The position numbers and the translations under genes are program-made. From NCBI GenBank assembly GCA_963833745.1, contig CAWHZD010000004.1, forward strand, positions 558,001 through 622,000: 64,000 nucleotides of DNA, given 5' to 3'. Under the pieces are notes generated by a model. It did not search any database. It saw only the letters and a program-made list of their open reading frames with translations, and was not told the DNA's origin. The DNA is from AP-15 sp963833745. Lineage in GTDB: Bacteria; Pseudomonadota; Alphaproteobacteria; ATCC43930; CGMCC-115725. Shown in pieces: positions 33,068 to 41,883 of the stretch (positions are counted from its first letter, which is position 1; each line of letters opens with the position of its first letter).

Positions 33068-34345
33068 ATGCACGACATCAGATGGATCCGTGAGCACCCG
33101 GCGGCATTCGACCGCGGTCTCGCGCGACGCGGGCTGCCGCCACGCGGCGGCGAGGTGCTGGCGTTGGACGGCGCCTGGCGCGCCGCCGAGACCCGCGCGC
33201 AGGAGGCGCAAGCCCGGCGCAACCGCATCTCGCGCGACATCGGCGCCGCCAAACGCGGCGGCGAGGACATCGGGCCGCTGCTGAGCCAGGTCGAGGCCGA
33301 CAAGGGTGCCGAGGCGGAAGCTGCAGCCGACGCATCCCGGTTGCGCGTAGAAATCGACGAGATCCTGGCCGCGCTGCCGAATCTGCCAGCCGATGACGTT
33401 CCGGACGGCCCCGACGAGACCGCAAACCTGTTGCTGCGCCGTGCGGGCGAGCCGCCGCGCTTCAACTTCGCGCCGGCGTCGCACGAGGTGATCGGCGAGC
33501 GCCTCGGGATGATGGATTTCCGGCGGGCCGGCAGGCTGTCGGGATCACGCTTTGTCGTGTTGCGGCAGGATCTGGCGCGGCTCGAGCGGGCGCTGGCGCA
33601 ATTCATGCTCGATTTGCACACCCGGGAATTCGGCTATCAGGAGATCTCGCCGCCGCTGCTGGTGCGCGACGAGGCGGTGTTCGGCGTCGGGCAACTGCCG
33701 AAATTCGCCGAGGATTTGTTCCGCACCACCGACGGGTTGTGGCTGATCCCGACCGCCGAGGTGCCGCTGACCAACCTCGTCGCCGACGAGATCCTCGACG
33801 AGCGCGACCTGCCGTTGCGATTTACCGCCTGGACCCCGTCCTTTCGCTCGGAAGCCGGGGCGGCAGGCAAGGACACCCGCGGCATGATCCGCCAGCACCA
33901 GTTCATGAAAGTCGAGCTGGTCTCGGTGACGACGCCCGAACAGTCGGCGGCCGAGCATGAACGCATGACCGCCTGCGCCGAGGAAGTGCTGAAACGCCTC
34001 GGGCTTGCTTACCGGGTCATGCTGCTGTCGTCGGGCGACATGGGGTTTGCGGCGCAGAAGACCTATGACATCGAGGTGTGGCTGCCGGGGCAGGGCACCT
34101 ATCGCGAGATTTCGAGCTGCTCGAATTGCGGGCCGTTTCAGGCGCAGCGGATGCAGGCGCGCTATCGCCCGGCCGAAGGCCGCGGGACGCGGCCGGTGCA
34201 CACCCTGAACGGCTCGGGGCTGGCGGTCGGCCGCACCTTGATCGCGGTCCTCGAAAACTGCCAGCACGAGAATGGCAGCGTGTCGATCCCGCCCGCTCTG
34301 CAGCCTTATCTCGCGGGGCAGAAACGGATCGAGCGCCATGGCTGA
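33068..34345 (+). CDS. serS: Seryl-tRNA synthetase
   Basis: 425 residues from ATG 33068. It has the N-terminal tRNA-binding coiled coil (about residues 30-105, RAAETRAQEAQARRNRISRD). The class II core follows with motif 2 FRSEAGAAGKDTRGMIRQHQF, the serine-site EISSCSNCGPFQAQRM and motif 3 NGSGLAVGRTLIAVLENCQ. It charges tRNA-Ser in the cytoplasm and is essential. It overlaps the pcm start by eight bases. The repeat array and IS remnants directly upstream mean its usual upstream neighbours (often tat genes in this class) are absent here. Confidence 0.96.
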   Translation: MHDIRWIREHPAAFDRGLARRGLPPRGGEVLALDGAWRAAETRAQEAQARRNRISRDIGAAKRGGEDIGPLLSQVEADKGAEAEAAADASRLRVEIDEILAALPNLPADDVPDGPDETANLLLRRAGEPPRFNFAPASHEVIGERLGMMDFRRAGRLSGSRFVVLRQDLARLERALAQFMLDLHTREFGYQEISPPLLVRDEAVFGVGQLPKFAEDLFRTTDGLWLIPTAEVPLTNLVADEILDERDLPLRFTAWTPSFRSEAGAAGKDTRGMIRQHQFMKVELVSVTTPEQSAAEHERMTACAEEVLKRLGLAYRVMLLSSGDMGFAAQKTYDIEVWLPGQGTYREISSCSNCGPFQAQRMQARYRPAEGRGTRPVHTLNGSGLAVGRTLIAVLENCQHENGSVSIPPALQPYLAGQKRIERHG

Positions 34346-35021
34346 GCCCACCCCCGACCCGGGACTTGTGCAGCGCAAGCTGCGGCTGCTGATGGAATTG
34401 CGCCGCGCCGGCATTGGCGATGTGCGGGTATTGGGTGCGATCGAAAAGACGCCGCGCGAGCGGTTCGTGCAGCCGCCCTTTGCCGACCAGGCGTACGAGA
34501 ACGTGGCGCTGCCGATCGATCACGGGCAGACGGTCAGCCAGCCCTATGTCGTGGCGCTGATGACCGAGAAGCTCGAAACCGACGAGCGCCACAACGTACT
34601 CGAAATCGGCACCGGCTCGGGCTACCAGACCGCGATCCTGGCGCGCCTCTGCCGACGCGTGTTTACGATCGAGCGCTACCGCGAGCTGCTGCAAGAGGCC
34701 GAGGCGCGGCTCGACGCGCTGCGCCTGCGGAACATCGTCTTTCGCTTTGGCGACGGCACCAAGGGTTGGCCCCAGCAGCGGCCCTACGACCGGGTCATCG
34801 TCACGGCCGCCGCCGCGGAGGTGCCGGCGGCTCTTGTCGACGGGCTGGCGCCGGGCGGGGTGCTGGTGGCGCCGGTCGGCGCCGATCGCCGCGACCAGCA
34901 GCTGGTGCGCATCCGCCGCCATGACGACGGGTTTGCAACCGAGGATCTGGGCCTGGTGCGCTTCGTGCCGCTCGTCGCCGGCCTGCCTCGCCAGGCGAGC
35001 GCAAAAGGTCGATCGAATTGA
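34338..35021 (+). CDS. pcm: Protein-L-isoaspartate O-methyltransferase
   Basis: 227 residues from ATG 34338. Motifs are typical: TPRERFVQPPFADQAYENVALPI, GQTVSQPYVVALMTEKL and the SAM-binding loop VLEIGTGSGYQTAIL near residue 80, followed by DRVIVTAAAAEVPAALVD. It methylates isoaspartyl residues to allow repair of aged proteins. In many alphaproteobacteria the order is serS-surE-pcm; here serS overlaps pcm directly, so surE has been lost from this site or moved. The next gene is the M23 lipoprotein, as usual. Confidence 0.93.
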   Translation: MAEPTPDPGLVQRKLRLLMELRRAGIGDVRVLGAIEKTPRERFVQPPFADQAYENVALPIDHGQTVSQPYVVALMTEKLETDERHNVLEIGTGSGYQTAILARLCRRVFTIERYRELLQEAEARLDALRLRNIVFRFGDGTKGWPQQRPYDRVIVTAAAAEVPAALVDGLAPGGVLVAPVGADRRDQQLVRIRRHDDGFATEDLGLVRFVPLVAGLPRQASAKGRSN

Positions 35022-35242
35022 GCTTGGGTGGACGTGAAGGGCCACTTTCGCCGGGCGAGCTGGCGAGTCAGTCGTCAATCAGCCCAGCCGCGGCACCTTC
35101 TCCGTGATATTCTTTCGGGAGACGATGAAGCGATCGGGCGACTTTAGCCCAATCCACGGCCTAGCCAAGGGTTGACATGTTTTCAGCGTAGAGTACCAAG
35201 AGCTGGTGCGGCTTGCGCGTCGGGGGGCGCGCAGGGGGGAAG

Positions 35243-36343
35243 ATGGAAAAAGATGATCGGCTGCGGCGACGCGATTTAGGGGCGGCGGGCGCGCTGATGT
35301 CGCTCGCGATGATGCTGGCGGCGTGCGGGCCGCGGATCGGCGGGCCGGCGCCGATGGTCAGCGGCGACCAGCCGCCGCCGCCGGTGCAGGTCATCGTCCA
35401 GCGCGGGCAGACCTTGTCGGGCATCGCTCACGCCTATCGTGTTCCGATGAGCGTTGTGGCCGATGCGAACCACCTGTCGCCGCCCTATCGCATTCTGATT
35501 GGACAGGCGTTGATCATCCCGGGCGGCGGCGGGCCATCTCCCTACGGGCCGGCGGTGGCCACCGCCGAGCAGGTGCCGCCACCGCCCTCCTACGCGCTGC
35601 CACCGGTTCCCGCAGCGCCCCCGCCGCCGGTATCAGCCCCGCCGGTATCAGCCCCGCCGGTATCGGCCCTGGCGATTCCGCTCGATCGACCGCCGCTGGC
35701 TGCCGCGGCGCGGCCGCCTGCGGCCGCCGGGCCGGTGGTGCTGATGCCGCCGCCCGCAGCATCGCCCCCGGCGAATCCACCGATATCGCCGACCCATCCG
35801 GGCGCTGTCTCTCCGCCGACAGCCGAAGCTTTCTCCCCGTCGGCGGCCCCGCCGCCCGCCGCATCAGCGGTGAGAGCGACCCCAGCTTCGCCCGGCCCGG
35901 CAGCCGCGGCAGAGCCGCCGCAGCACAACGCCGGCACCTTTCTATGGCCGGTGCGCGGGCGCGTACTGGAAGGCTACGGCGTCGGACCGGGGGGCACCCA
36001 CAATGACGGCATCAACATCGCCGCACCCCACGGCGCGGCGGTACAGGCGGCCGACGGCGGTGTCGTCGCCTATTCCGGGAACGAGTTGCGCGGCTACGGC
36101 AATCTGATCCTGATCAAGCATGCGAACGGCTGGATCTCGGCCTATGCGCATTGCGACCTGATCCTCGTCAAGACCGGGCAGAAGGTTGCGCGAGGCCAGG
36201 TCATCGCTCGTGTCGGCGCGACCGGCAACGTCAGCGAGCCCCAGCTCCATTTCGAGCTGCGCCGCGGCAAAAAGCCGGTGGACCCGAACGAATACCTGGC
36301 GCCGCTGTCGACCGCCACGACCAAGGACGCGCACTCGAGCTGA
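35243..36343 (+). CDS. nlpD: NlpD-like lipoprotein: LysM plus degenerate M23 peptidase domain
   Basis: 366 residues from ATG 35243 (GGGGGGA just upstream). Lipobox near residue 28 (LAAC), then a LysM domain (VIVQRGQTLSGIAHAYRVPMSVVADANHL), a long Pro/Ala linker with three VSAPP-type repeats, and a C-terminal M23 domain (THNDGINIAAPHGAAVQAAD, SAYAHCDLILV, EPQLHFELRRGKKPVDP). The first zinc ligands are replaced (HNDGIN instead of HxGxD), as in NlpD/EnvC-type amidase activators. It probably helps activate cell-wall amidases at the septum rather than cutting peptidoglycan itself. Confidence 0.88.
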   Translation: MEKDDRLRRRDLGAAGALMSLAMMLAACGPRIGGPAPMVSGDQPPPPVQVIVQRGQTLSGIAHAYRVPMSVVADANHLSPPYRILIGQALIIPGGGGPSPYGPAVATAEQVPPPPSYALPPVPAAPPPPVSAPPVSAPPVSALAIPLDRPPLAAAARPPAAAGPVVLMPPPAASPPANPPISPTHPGAVSPPTAEAFSPSAAPPPAASAVRATPASPGPAAAAEPPQHNAGTFLWPVRGRVLEGYGVGPGGTHNDGINIAAPHGAAVQAADGGVVAYSGNELRGYGNLILIKHANGWISAYAHCDLILVKTGQKVARGQVIARVGATGNVSEPQLHFELRRGKKPVDPNEYLAPLSTATTKDAHSS

Positions 36344-36354
36344 TCGGCTAACGC

Positions 36355-37218
36355 TCAGGCGAGCGGCTTGCCGAGGCGGCCGGCGAGATCCTGGACGAAT
36401 TGCCAGGCGACGCGGCCCGAGCGCGCGCCGCGGGTGATCGACCATTCGTTGGCCGCGGCCTTGAGCTCGTCGACAGGCAGGTCGAGCCCGTAGCGCTCGA
36501 CATAGCCGCGCACGATTGCGTGGTAGGTGTCCTGGTCGACATTGTGAAACCCGAGCCACAGCCCGAACCGGTCCGACAGCGAGACCTGCTCTTCGACCGC
36601 CTCGGCCGGGTTGACCGCGGTCGAACGCTCGTTGTCGATCATGTCGCGCGGCATCAGATGGCGGCGGTTCGAGGTGGCGTAGAGGACGACATTGCTCGGC
36701 CGACCCTCGATGCCGCCTTCCAGAACCGCCTTCAGCGATTTGAAGCTGGTGTCGTGCTGGTCGAAGGAAAGATCGTCGCAGAACAACAGACAGCGCCGCG
36801 GACAATGCCGGACCAGCGATAACAGATAGGGCAGGCTCGGGATGTCTTCGCGATGGATTTCGACGAGGGCCAGCGCATGCGGCCGCTCGGCATTGACCGC
36901 CGCATGAGCGGCCTTGACGAGCGAGCTCTTGCCGGTGCCGCGCGCGCCCCACAACAGCACGTTGTTGGCGGGGAGGCCGGCGGCGAAACGGCGGGTATTT
37001 TCGATCAGGATGTCGCGCACCCGGTCAATTCCGCGCAGCAGACCGATCTCGATGCGGTTGACCTCGCCGACCGGTTCGAGCCAGCTGCGGTCGGCATGCC
37101 ACACGAAAGCATCGGCGGCGGCGAGATCGACGGGCGGCTCCGGCGCCGGGGCGAGACGTTCGAGGGCGGCGGCGATCCGCGTCAGCAACGGCAGCAAATC
37201 GGTATCGGGCTCGGTCAT
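36355..37218 (-). CDS. DUF815-family AAA ATPase
   Basis: 287 residues. Walker A VLLWGARGTGKSSLVKAAH near residue 88, Walker B-like RCLLFCDDLSFDQHD near 143, and sensor-like NVVLYATSNRRHLMPRD near 175 with the LSDRFGLWLGFHN continuation identify the DUF815 family. These ATPases are widespread, mostly uncharacterised, and in alphaproteobacteria sit next to yajC-secDF, as here, but on the opposite strand. It converges with the NlpD-like gene (11-base gap) and diverges from yajC by about 200 bases. Confidence 0.9.
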   Translation of the reverse strand: MTEPDTDLLPLLTRIAAALERLAPAPEPPVDLAAADAFVWHADRSWLEPVGEVNRIEIGLLRGIDRVRDILIENTRRFAAGLPANNVLLWGARGTGKSSLVKAAHAAVNAERPHALALVEIHREDIPSLPYLLSLVRHCPRRCLLFCDDLSFDQHDTSFKSLKAVLEGGIEGRPSNVVLYATSNRRHLMPRDMIDNERSTAVNPAEAVEEQVSLSDRFGLWLGFHNVDQDTYHAIVRGYVERYGLDLPVDELKAAANEWSITRGARSGRVAWQFVQDLAGRLGKPLA

Positions 37219-37425
37219 CGGTTACTCTAATGATTTCGGGCGGATGCGGTCGAAAAAGCCGCGGACGCTACCACACGCCCGCAGCACGGGAAATCCGCGG
37301 GACACCCGCCCATTGCTCTTTAACCAGGCATCGCGTACCTATCCCCCTGCCGAGCGGCTGGTCGATCCGCCGCCGCTGGTGCGCGCGCCTCCTCATATCG
37401 ACACGGCGCATGGTTTCGAGGCCCG

Positions 37426-37824
37426 ATGCCGATGCTGATCTCGACCGCCTATGCCCAGGGAACCGGCTTGTCGGGCATCTTGGACAATCAGGGCACGCTG
37501 TTGCAGTTCCTGCCCCTGGTGCTGATCTTCGTGGTGTTTTATTTCCTGCTGATCCGCCCGCAGCAAAAGAAGGCGAAGGAGCACCGGGCGACGCTCGATT
37601 CGCTGCGGCGCGGCGACCGGGTAGTGACCGGAGGCGGCATCATCGGGACGGTGGTGCGGGTCGACGGCCCGGACGAGGTCGCCGTCGACATCGCCGACGG
37701 GGTGCGCGTGCGCGTTGTGCGCAGCACGATAACGAGCGTCCTCGCCAAGCCCGATCCCGCCGCCGCGCGCGAGGCTGCACGGCAGAAGGACCAGGCGCGG
37801 GCCAAGGCGGAAACCAAGGAGTGA
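37426..37824 (+). CDS. yajC: Preprotein translocase subunit YajC
   Basis: 132 residues. One membrane helix near residue 30 (QFLPLVLIFVVFYFLLIRP) followed by QQKKAKEHRATLDSLRRGDRVVTGGGIIGTVVRV, the YajC signature, and a Lys/Ala-rich tail. YajC is an accessory protein of the SecDF complex in the inner membrane. It precedes secD by about 540 bases, with a small exported Pro-rich protein gene between them; the cluster order is otherwise standard. Confidence 0.95.
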   Translation: MPMLISTAYAQGTGLSGILDNQGTLLQFLPLVLIFVVFYFLLIRPQQKKAKEHRATLDSLRRGDRVVTGGGIIGTVVRVDGPDEVAVDIADGVRVRVVRSTITSVLAKPDPAAAREAARQKDQARAKAETKE

Positions 37825-37944
37825 CGCAGGCGGCCGAAAACAACGCCGGACGCCAAATCTACAAAATCGAATGGATGCGCTCGGTTCAAACCAGCGTTGT
37901 GGGCCGGCAGGCGGGCAATCCCTCGCCGGAAGCGGAGTGTGTCA

Positions 37945-38304
37945 GTGCACAATCGACGAGTAATACTGGGGGCCGCGCTGTTGGCGTTAGCCTATCCGTT
38001 GCGGGCCGCGGTGGCGCAGCCGGCCTATCCGCCCAGGCCGCCGCCGTCGGGAAATCCGCCGCCGTCCGGAAATCCGCCGCCACCAGGATATCCACCGTCA
38101 TCGGGAAATCCACCGCCGCCAGGAAATCCGCCGCCATCGGCCGGCGGCCCGTCGCGATACCATCATCGCCCGCCACCTCCGCCGCCGCCGCACGAGGAGC
38201 GGGCGCCCTATCCAGGGGGCCATTACCACTGGCGTTGGGTGCCCGGTCATTGGCGCTGGGACGGCTATCGCTGGGTTTGGGTCCGGGGGCATTGGCGGCG
38301 CTGA
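37945..38304 (+). CDS. Exported Pro/Gly-rich protein with aromatic C-terminal repeats
   Basis: 119 residues from GTG 37945 (GGAG seven bases upstream; GTG at 37939 is an alternative). Signal peptide with likely cleavage after AAVAQ. The mature protein has repeated NPPPSG/NPPPPG units, a His/Pro stretch, and the end HYHWRWVPGHWRWDGYRWVWVRGHW, a Trp-rich repeat found in many small exported proteins of this class. Function unknown; its position between yajC and secD may be an incidental insertion. The repeats suggest a structural or cell-wall role at most. Confidence 0.7.
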   Translation: MHNRRVILGAALLALAYPLRAAVAQPAYPPRPPPSGNPPPSGNPPPPGYPPSSGNPPPPGNPPPSAGGPSRYHHRPPPPPPPHEERAPYPGGHYHWRWVPGHWRWDGYRWVWVRGHWRR

Positions 38305-38363
38305 ACCGCACCCCGGAATATCGGGCCGCCGGCTGACCCGCTGCCGGTCCGCGGAATTGGAGA

Positions 38364-39941
38364 ATGCTTTACTTCGCCAATTGGAAGGTTCTGCTGATCT
38401 GCGCGATTTGCGCGCTCGGCGTGCTGCTGTCGGCACCGAACCTGGTGAGCCCGTCGGTGCTCGACGGGCTGCCGAGCTTTATACCGCGCAAGCAGGTGGC
38501 GCTCGGTCTCGATTTGCGCGGCGGCTCCTATCTGCTGCTCGAAGTCGACGTCGCCGCCGCCCAGCGCGACCGGCTCAATTCGCTGGTCGACAATGTCCGC
38601 AACGCGCTGCTCGGCGCCAATATCGGCTACACCGGCCTTGCCGTGCAAAACGACGCGATCGTGTTCAAGATCCGCCAGCCCGAGCGCATCGACGACGCGC
38701 GTCAGGCTTTGGCGAAGATTGATCCGGAGCTTACCGTCACCATCGCGTCGGACGGATCGGGCGCGGTTCGCTTCAGCGCGATCGCGACCGAAACGCGCCG
38801 CCAGCAGGCGGTCGACCAGTCGATCGAGATCATCCGCCGACGCATCGACGAAACCGGGACCAAAGAGCCGACGATCGAGCGCGAGGGCCAAGACCGGATC
38901 CTGATACAGCTGCCGGGCGTCGACAATCCCGAGCACGTGAAGGCTCTCCTGGGCCGCACCGCCAAGCTGACCTTTCAGCTGGTCGACACCGGCGCGTCGC
39001 TCGAAGAAGCGCGCAGCGGCCATATGCCTCCCGGCGACGAAGTTCTGCCGGGTGCGGAGACCAATGCCGTGCGCATCGGCGCCGGCGGCTATGTGGTGCG
39101 CAAGCGGGTGATGGTCGGGGGCGACATGCTGGTCGACGCCCAGCCGACGTTTCAGAACAACGAACCGGTTGTCAGCTTCAGGTTTGACGCCGAGGGCGCG
39201 CGGCGGTTCGGCGACGCCACCCGCGAGAATGTCGGCAAACCGTTTGCAATTGTTCTCGACAACAAGGTGATCAGCGCCCCGGTCATCCGCGAGGCAATTC
39301 TCGGCGGTTCGGGGATTATCTCGGGCAGCTTTAGCGTGCAGTCGGCGAGTGATCTCGCGCTGCTGCTGCGCGCCGGTGCGCTGCCGGCGCCGATCACGAT
39401 TCTCGAAGAACGCACCGTCGGCCCCGGCCTCGGCGCCGATTCGATCCGCGCCGGGACCACCGCCTGCGTCGTCGGGGTGGCGCTCGTCGTCATCTTCATG
39501 ATCCTCTTTTACGGCCTCTTCGGCGTCTTCGCGGACGTCGCGCTGTTTTTCAACCTATGCCTGATGCTCGGCAGCCTGTCGTTGCTCGGCGCTACCCTGA
39601 CCTTGCCCGGCATCGCCGGCATCGCCTTGACGATGGGCATGGCGGTCGATGCCAACGTGTTGATTTACGAGCGCATCCGCGAAGAGGTGCGTGGCGGCCG
39701 CACGATCCTCTCGGCGCTCGACGCAGGGTTCAAGCGCGCCTTCGGAACGATCCTCGACAGCCACATAACGACGCTCGTCGCCGGCGCCTTGATGTTTTGG
39801 CTGGGCTCCGGCCCGGTCAAAGGTTTTGCCGTGACCCTCAGCATCGGCGTGCTGACCTCGCTGTTTTCGGCGATCCTCGTCACCAGGCTGCAGATCGTCA
39901 CCTGGGCACGGCGCTGGAAGCCGCGGGTGATACCGATTTGA
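38364..39941 (+). CDS. secD: Protein translocase subunit SecD
   Basis: 525 residues. Helix 1 near residue 10, the conserved LGLDLRGGSYLLLEVD near residue 50 and a large periplasmic region (RIDETGTKEPTIEREGQDRILIQLPG, SGSFSVQSASDLALLLRAGALPAP). The C-terminal RND-like helices have GIAGIALTMGMAVDANVLIYERIREE near residue 425. SecD with SecF uses the proton gradient to pull exported proteins across the membrane. A 52-base gap with a 25-base tandem repeat separates it from secF. Confidence 0.96.
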   Translation: MLYFANWKVLLICAICALGVLLSAPNLVSPSVLDGLPSFIPRKQVALGLDLRGGSYLLLEVDVAAAQRDRLNSLVDNVRNALLGANIGYTGLAVQNDAIVFKIRQPERIDDARQALAKIDPELTVTIASDGSGAVRFSAIATETRRQQAVDQSIEIIRRRIDETGTKEPTIEREGQDRILIQLPGVDNPEHVKALLGRTAKLTFQLVDTGASLEEARSGHMPPGDEVLPGAETNAVRIGAGGYVVRKRVMVGGDMLVDAQPTFQNNEPVVSFRFDAEGARRFGDATRENVGKPFAIVLDNKVISAPVIREAILGGSGIISGSFSVQSASDLALLLRAGALPAPITILEERTVGPGLGADSIRAGTTACVVGVALVVIFMILFYGLFGVFADVALFFNLCLMLGSLSLLGATLTLPGIAGIALTMGMAVDANVLIYERIREEVRGGRTILSALDAGFKRAFGTILDSHITTLVAGALMFWLGSGPVKGFAVTLSIGVLTSLFSAILVTRLQIVTWARRWKPRVIPI

Positions 39942-39950
39942 CCGGACACT

Positions 39951-40000
39951 TCTTGCTGTGACCCGACAATGTTGATCTTGCTGTGACCACGCAATGTTGA
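39951..40000 (+). repeat. 25-bp tandem duplication covering the secF start
   Basis: Two 25-base units (39951-39975 and 39976-40000) differ at three positions. Each carries CTTGCTGTGACC then CAATGTTGA. The ATG in unit 2 (39994) is the secF start; the ATG in unit 1 (39969) opens a five-codon frame ending TGA. So the secF start context is duplicated. Confidence 0.8.
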
Positions 40001-40944
40001 GACCGCTGATCGTCATTCGGCGTACGCCGAAAATCGACTTTATGAGATGGCACAAGCTCGGCTTTGCCTTCTCGGCGCTGCTGACCCTGGCCTCGATCGG
40101 CTTGTTCCTCGTCGTCGGGCTGAATTACGGGATCGACTTTGTCGGCGGCACCTTGATGGAGGTGCGGGTGACGCCCGGCCCGGCGAACCTCGCCGAGATG
40201 CGGCAAAAGCTCGATGCGCTGCATCTCGGCGACGCCTCGCTGCAAGGATTCGGCCCGCCGACCGATGTGCTGATCCGGCTGCCGCGCCAGCCCGGCGGCG
40301 ACGCGGCCCAGGAAAAGGCGGTCGAGCTGGCGCGCCAGGGTCTGGGCCCGGGCATCGACTATCGCCGGATCGAGGTCGTCGGTCCCAGCGTCGGCGCCGA
40401 ATTGGTCCGCGCCGGCGTCACCGCGACGGCATTGGCGCTGGTCGCGATCGCCGTCTATATCGGCTTCCGTTTCGAGTGGCAGTTTGGCGTCGGCGGGATG
40501 ATCTCGACCTTGCACGACGTGATCACCACGGTCGGGATCTTTGCGCTGTTCCACCTCGAATTCGACCTGACGACCTTGGCGGCGATCCTCACGGTCGCCG
40601 GCTATTCGGTCAACGACACGGTCGTGATTTATGATCGGATGCGCGAATCGCTGCGCAAATACCCGCGGATGCCGCTCAGGGACCTGATCAACCTGGCGCT
40701 GAGCGAGACCTTGTCGCGCACGATCCTGACCGTCAGCACCGTGGCGCTGGCGGTGCTGTCGCTGCTGTTTCTCGGCGGCGAAGTGTTGCGCGGGTTCAGC
40801 ATCGCGATGCTGTGGGGTGTCGTCATCGGTACCTATTCGTCGCTGTTCATCGCCGCGCCGGTGCTCTACTACGTGCGGCCGAACCGTGCCGCAATCGCGC
40901 GCTCGGGCGAGACGGTCACGGCGCCGGCGTCGCGGGCGCGCTAG
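39994..40944 (+). CDS. secF: Protein translocase subunit SecF
   Basis: 316 residues. KIDFMRWHKLGFAFSALLT precedes helix 1; GLNYGIDFVGGTLMEVRV near residue 45, GPSVGAELVRAGVTATALALVAIAVYI near 130 and ILTVAGYSVNDTVVIYDRMRE near 195 are classic SecF motifs. It forms the SecDF complex with the upstream gene. No good Shine-Dalgarno is visible close to ATG 39994; initiation may depend on the duplicated element or on coupling. The next gene begins 17 bases downstream. Confidence 0.96.
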   Translation: MLRPLIVIRRTPKIDFMRWHKLGFAFSALLTLASIGLFLVVGLNYGIDFVGGTLMEVRVTPGPANLAEMRQKLDALHLGDASLQGFGPPTDVLIRLPRQPGGDAAQEKAVELARQGLGPGIDYRRIEVVGPSVGAELVRAGVTATALALVAIAVYIGFRFEWQFGVGGMISTLHDVITTVGIFALFHLEFDLTTLAAILTVAGYSVNDTVVIYDRMRESLRKYPRMPLRDLINLALSETLSRTILTVSTVALAVLSLLFLGGEVLRGFSIAMLWGVVIGTYSSLFIAAPVLYYVRPNRAAIARSGETVTAPASRAR

Positions 40945-40961
40945 CGGACGGCGGGGCGGCG

Positions 40962-41336
40962 ATGGATCTGACCCCGCTGATCCCGGCCGGCCGCCAGGTC
41001 ATCGAGCGCTACGGGCCGAGCGGGTTCCGCGTCGCCGGGGTGATCTGGCGCGGGTCGGTTCTGGTATTTCCCGATTTGACCTTGCCGTGGACCGCCGCCG
41101 CGCCCGCCGCGGTAACCGTGGAGAGCCTAAAGCCGGTCGTCGAGCATGGCGGCGTGCGGATTTTGCTGCTCGGGCTCGGCCGCCGAATGCCGACGATCGC
41201 CGGCGAGCTGCGCGCGGCGCTGCGGCAGGCGGGAATCGCGCTCGAGCCGATGGACACCAGTGCTGCCTGCCGCACCTACAACGTCCTTTTAGCCGAGGAC
41301 CGCCGCGTCGCTGCGGCGCTGATTCCGCCCGACTGA
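40962..41336 (+). CDS. Mth938-like (DUF498) domain protein
   Basis: 124 residues from ATG 40962. It shows the Mth938/NDUFAF3-like fold pattern: IERYGPSGFRVAGVIWRGSVLVFPD, VRILLLGLGRRMP and MDTSAACRTYNVLLAEDRRVAAALIP. Members are small cytoplasmic proteins, some tied to respiratory complex I assembly in mitochondria; the bacterial role is not settled. In alphaproteobacteria it commonly follows secF, as here, so it is part of the conserved cluster. Confidence 0.88.
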   Translation: MDLTPLIPAGRQVIERYGPSGFRVAGVIWRGSVLVFPDLTLPWTAAAPAAVTVESLKPVVEHGGVRILLLGLGRRMPTIAGELRAALRQAGIALEPMDTSAACRTYNVLLAEDRRVAAALIPPD

Positions 41337-41476
41337 GCGATCTGCGGGTGAGATAAGCGGTCTTGGGATCGACCGACCACCGGCCGGTTCGGGCGCTTTG
41401 CGCCGCGGCCGCCCGGAACTGTTCGGCTGCTGCGGTGGTTTCTCAGAAGGAACGCCACAACGAGTCGAATAACGTC

Positions 41477-41779
41477 ATGAATACACGTGTTCTGACCGCC
41501 GCCGCCGTTAGCGCGGCGCTGGTACTCGCCCCTGCCGTCCATGCCGCCGACTGGCACCATGGCGGTGGCGGCGGGCATGGCCGTTACTACCACCGCGGCG
41601 GCGGCGGGGGCGGCGGGGCAGCTGTTGGTGCGGCGATCGCCGGCGGGATCATTGGTCTCGGCCTCGGCGCTGCGGCCGCGTCAAACTATGGCTATGGTTA
41701 TTCCGCGCCACCGCCGGTTTATTATGGTGCGCCCAGCTATTACTACGCGCCGCCGCCGCCGGTGTACTACGGCTACTGA
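41477..41779 (+). CDS. Small exported Gly/Tyr-rich protein
   Basis: 100 residues from ATG 41477. Signal peptide (VLTAAAVSAALVLAPAVHAA) then a His/Gly-rich stretch, a glycine-zipper-like helix (AAVGAAIAGGIIGLGLGAAAAS) and a Tyr/Pro-rich tail (APPPVYYGAPSYYYAPPPP). This is a common composition for small envelope proteins of unknown function. It stands alone between the secF cluster and the LTXXQ-like gene. Confidence 0.7.
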   Translation: MNTRVLTAAAVSAALVLAPAVHAADWHHGGGGGHGRYYHRGGGGGGGAAVGAAIAGGIIGLGLGAAAASNYGYGYSAPPPVYYGAPSYYYAPPPPVYYGY

Positions 41780-41883
41780 GCGTTCGCGCGGCCTCGGGCG
41801 GCAGACCCGTGCCGGCCCGTGATCACGCCGTGCGATTTAGCTTTGCACTCTTGTCGACAGCCCCTTGGGGAGGATTGGACCTC

